Shown here piece by piece: positions 5,202 through 7,053 of a stretch of 7,053 bases of DNA (positions are counted from its first letter, which is position 1; every line of letters begins with the position of its first letter). Below the pieces are notes generated by a model. It saw only the letters and a program-made list of their open reading frames with translations. It was not told where the DNA came from and made no database searches. The stretch spans positions 1 through 7,053 of the forward strand of contig DATKYV010000019.1 of NCBI GenBank assembly GCA_035528275.1, in the 5' to 3' direction. Position numbers and translations under genes: made by a program. Source of the DNA: DATKYV01 sp035528275 (GTDB lineage Bacteria > Acidobacteriota > Terriglobia > UBA7540).

Positions 5202-6827
5202 TCACCTCACATCATAGCGCGCGAAGGCGACAAAGCCCGCGACGATGAACGCCCCCGTGTAGGCAACCAACAATCCCAGGGCCGGCAGGGCGCGGGCGAG
5301 CGCCGCCACCGCGTCCCGGCGCGGGGGCGCGAAGGCAGGCAGCTTGGAAAGCGGGGGAGGCTGGTGCCGTTCGACCACCATCACCATCTCTCGAACCGGC
5401 GGCCCTTCCCCTTCGGTGCTTCTCGCTTCGATTTCTCCCGCTGGCGGCTCGTGGTCTCCCGCGAGTTCCGCCATTTCGCTGATCTGGAACATGATCAAAG
5501 GAGGATCTTCGAACAGAGTTGTCTCCAGGCGCTCCTGCTGCCGGCGGACGGAGTCGAGCCAGGCTCCGTACTGCGCGTCGCCGGTGGTGGCGAGATCGGC
5601 GGCGGCGCGCACGAAGGCGGCCGATGGGCTGAGGGACATCAGAGCGCGTGCCACTTGGTTCTGCCGGGCTGTGCGACGCTCAACGTCCCGGTCGAGCTCT
5701 CCGACGAGTTGCCGCCGTCTGCTCAGGTAGCCCAGCAGGATGGGCGTGACCCGGCGGTCGATGGCCTGCTTGTTTTTCTCGTAGCCGCCCGGCACGAGCG
5801 AACCTCCCGCCTCTCTCATAACCTCCTGGTAGGCGAGGCCCATCTCCTTCGTGGCTTCCTTGTATAGGTTGTCATCGAGGAGGCGCTTCTTGTATCCCAC
5901 GGCGTGAGCGGGCGGCACGGGCGAAACCGCCTGGGCAACCAGCGCCGCGAGTGGCGGCAAGGCCAGCACCGCCACAACCCAGACAACCAGAAGAACCACG
6001 AGTGAAGTCTTCTGGCTGGTGGTGAGCGAAGAGATGAAGAGCCCCAGACCGTACATGCAGAACAGATAAGCCGCCGAGGTTGTGGCGATGAGGACGACCT
6101 TGGCGAGGGAATCGCCGCCGAGCAACGTCACACCGAAAAGCTGTGCGCTGAGCAATCCGATCAGAAAAGTTGCCAGAACTGCGATCCAGAGAGTGACCGC
6201 GCCGCCCGCAAGCTTGCCGGCCAGGAAGGCCGGGCGGGAAATCGGCTGGCTCAACGCGGCGCGCAGGGTGCCCAGTTCTTTCTCTCCTGCCACGGCGTCG
6301 AAGGCCAGCAGGATGGCAAGCAGGCCGAGCACCACGCGCACCAGAAACTCGCAGTCGAGTTGTCCCAGGAGGTCCACAAGCCGCTCCGAGCGCGAGGCGG
6401 AAGGCCCCGCCTCGAAGCCGGTGGAGGAGAAGTCCCAGTACTCGGGGAGCGCGCCATCCAGCCCTCGCACCAGCACGCTGAGCGGTTCGGGTGGTCTCAA
6501 CGCCCGCAGCACCGCCAGATCGTTTTGGGGCGTAAACGGCATGTCCATCCCCGTCACATGCCGACCGGCAGGCCCGGCCGCCAGCGATTGGCGTTCGCTC
6601 GCCAGTCGGTCGTGTTCGGCGCGGCGGTTCTGGTAATCGCGCACGCCCACAAAAACCGCCAGCGGCGTCAGCCCAATTACCAGAAGGGAGATCACCAGGA
6701 ACCGAAGGCTGGTGATTTGTTCCGCCAGTTCGCGGAGGGTGATCAGCCACACGGCGCGAGCCGCGCCGGGCGAGGATCTCGCCATGGGTTCCACTTTTTC
6801 CGAGGGGAGGCTGGCGGCTCCGGCCAT
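5202..6827 (-). CDS. ABC-2 type transporter permease with large inserted soluble domains
   Basis: Membrane subunit of an ABC-2 exporter, 541 residues, longer than the simple six-helix permeases. Predicted helices lie at about 42-61, 160-179, 207-231, 243-266, 275-299 and 512-536. Two soluble segments follow helix 1 (about 62-158) and helix 5 (about 300-510). The stretch DAVAGEKELGTLRAALSQPISRPAFLAGKL (177-206) is the hallmark motif between helices 2 and 3, and the protein ends ARYDVR, as many ABC-2 permeases do. The layout resembles the DUF3526-type permeases. ATG at 6827 is chosen because GGAG lies 7 nt upstream and it starts 3 nt after the preceding stop, implying coupling. ATG at 6785 is an alternative. 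Its ATPase may be the product of 3583-4317 or may lie upstream of the window. The substrate is unknown. Confidence 0.88.
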   Translation of the reverse strand: MAGAASLPSEKVEPMARSSPGAARAVWLITLRELAEQITSLRFLVISLLVIGLTPLAVFVGVRDYQNRRAEHDRLASERQSLAAGPAGRHVTGMDMPFTPQNDLAVLRALRPPEPLSVLVRGLDGALPEYWDFSSTGFEAGPSASRSERLVDLLGQLDCEFLVRVVLGLLAILLAFDAVAGEKELGTLRAALSQPISRPAFLAGKLAGGAVTLWIAVLATFLIGLLSAQLFGVTLLGGDSLAKVVLIATTSAAYLFCMYGLGLFISSLTTSQKTSLVVLLVVWVVAVLALPPLAALVAQAVSPVPPAHAVGYKKRLLDDNLYKEATKEMGLAYQEVMREAGGSLVPGGYEKNKQAIDRRVTPILLGYLSRRRQLVGELDRDVERRTARQNQVARALMSLSPSAAFVRAAADLATTGDAQYGAWLDSVRRQQERLETTLFEDPPLIMFQISEMAELAGDHEPPAGEIEARSTEGEGPPVREMVMVVERHQPPPLSKLPAFAPPRRDAVAALARALPALGLLVAYTGAFIVAGFVAFARYDVR

Positions 6828-6830
6828 TTC

Positions 6831-7053
6831 CTATCTCCGCGTGAGACGAATCCCGAACACCACGATGCCGCCCACCAGCGCCAGCAGCAGGCCGACCAAT
6901 CCGGCGGTCGCCAACACGTTCGGCGGCGCCATCACGTGGATGCGGTCCGACTGGTCCTGCGTGGGCACTTTGCGGTTGTTGGAGATCGCGTCGGTCTTGA
7001 TCTTCACCTCGTAGTCGCCCACGCCGACGTCGGAGGGCGGCATGATTTTGACG
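6831..7053 (-). CDS. C-terminal end of a membrane protein, probably NEW3-domain type; runs off the right edge
   Basis: The minus-strand frame is open from the window edge to TAG at 6833-6831, giving 73 residues. It begins VKIMPPSDVGVGDYEVKIKT, which looks like the last strands of an immunoglobulin-like NEW3 domain (PP-D-..GDYEV). Then come a polar linker and one hydrophobic helix (ATAGLVGLLLALVGGIVVFGI), ending with a basic RLTRR anchor. The domain would thus be outside the inner membrane with a short cytoplasmic tail. Genes for such proteins are often found beside ABC-2 transporters, and this one is 3 nt from the permease start, so they form an operon. The internal ATG at 7043 is not a real start because the frame continues upstream. 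The family call rests on a short segment. Confidence 0.7.
   Translation of the reverse strand, partial: VKIMPPSDVGVGDYEVKIKTDAISNNRKVPTQDQSDRIHVMAPPNVLATAGLVGLLLALVGGIVVFGIRLTRR

Noticed and set aside
5872..6750. 292-codon minus-strand frame inside the permease gene
   Set aside because: It overlaps the permease in another frame, and its product is Arg/Gly/Pro-rich without membrane segments or family motifs.

Overview
The window is about 60% GC and reads as a Gram-negative bacterial chromosome: it has an outer-membrane efflux factor, a lipoprotein periplasmic adaptor and sigma70-like promoters. The combination of a NEW3-type membrane protein, an ABC-2 permease and a hairpin repeat carrying the GTCATCCTGAG motif makes an acidobacterium-like organism my best guess. 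That is an impression from gene style, not proof.

Left part (1-2639, minus strand): an efflux operon read right to left. It runs TetR-family repressor, TolC-like outer-membrane factor, then the start of an HlyD/AcrA-like adaptor that leaves the window. The inner-membrane pump is presumably beyond position 1. The tetR promoter (TTGACA-16-TATACT) overlaps a perfect 18-bp palindrome that also covers the start codon, so autorepression of the operon is likely. A related inverted repeat lies at the tetR-tolC junction, over the tolC ribosome binding site.

Middle (2640-3582): a 300-bp non-coding stretch with G-runs leads to a perfect TATAAT box and a plus-strand gene for a four-helix membrane protein resembling MerT. 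Its last codons and stop lie inside a 124-bp hairpin repeat that fills the gap to the convergent ABC ATPase gene.

Right part (3583-7053): an ABC-2 ATPase (minus), a plus-strand VapBC toxin-antitoxin pair, an ABC-2 permease (minus) and the C-terminal end of a protein that looks like a NEW3-domain membrane protein (minus). The last two form an operon (stop and start 3 nt apart). The ATPase may be their energising subunit, but the vapBC cassette separates them in the opposite orientation.

The most interesting regulatory theme is that both autoregulators, tetR and vapB, have promoters placed so that their mRNAs should be almost or fully leaderless, with palindromic operators over the -10 box. 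No rRNA, tRNA, CRISPR array, transposase or phage gene was seen.
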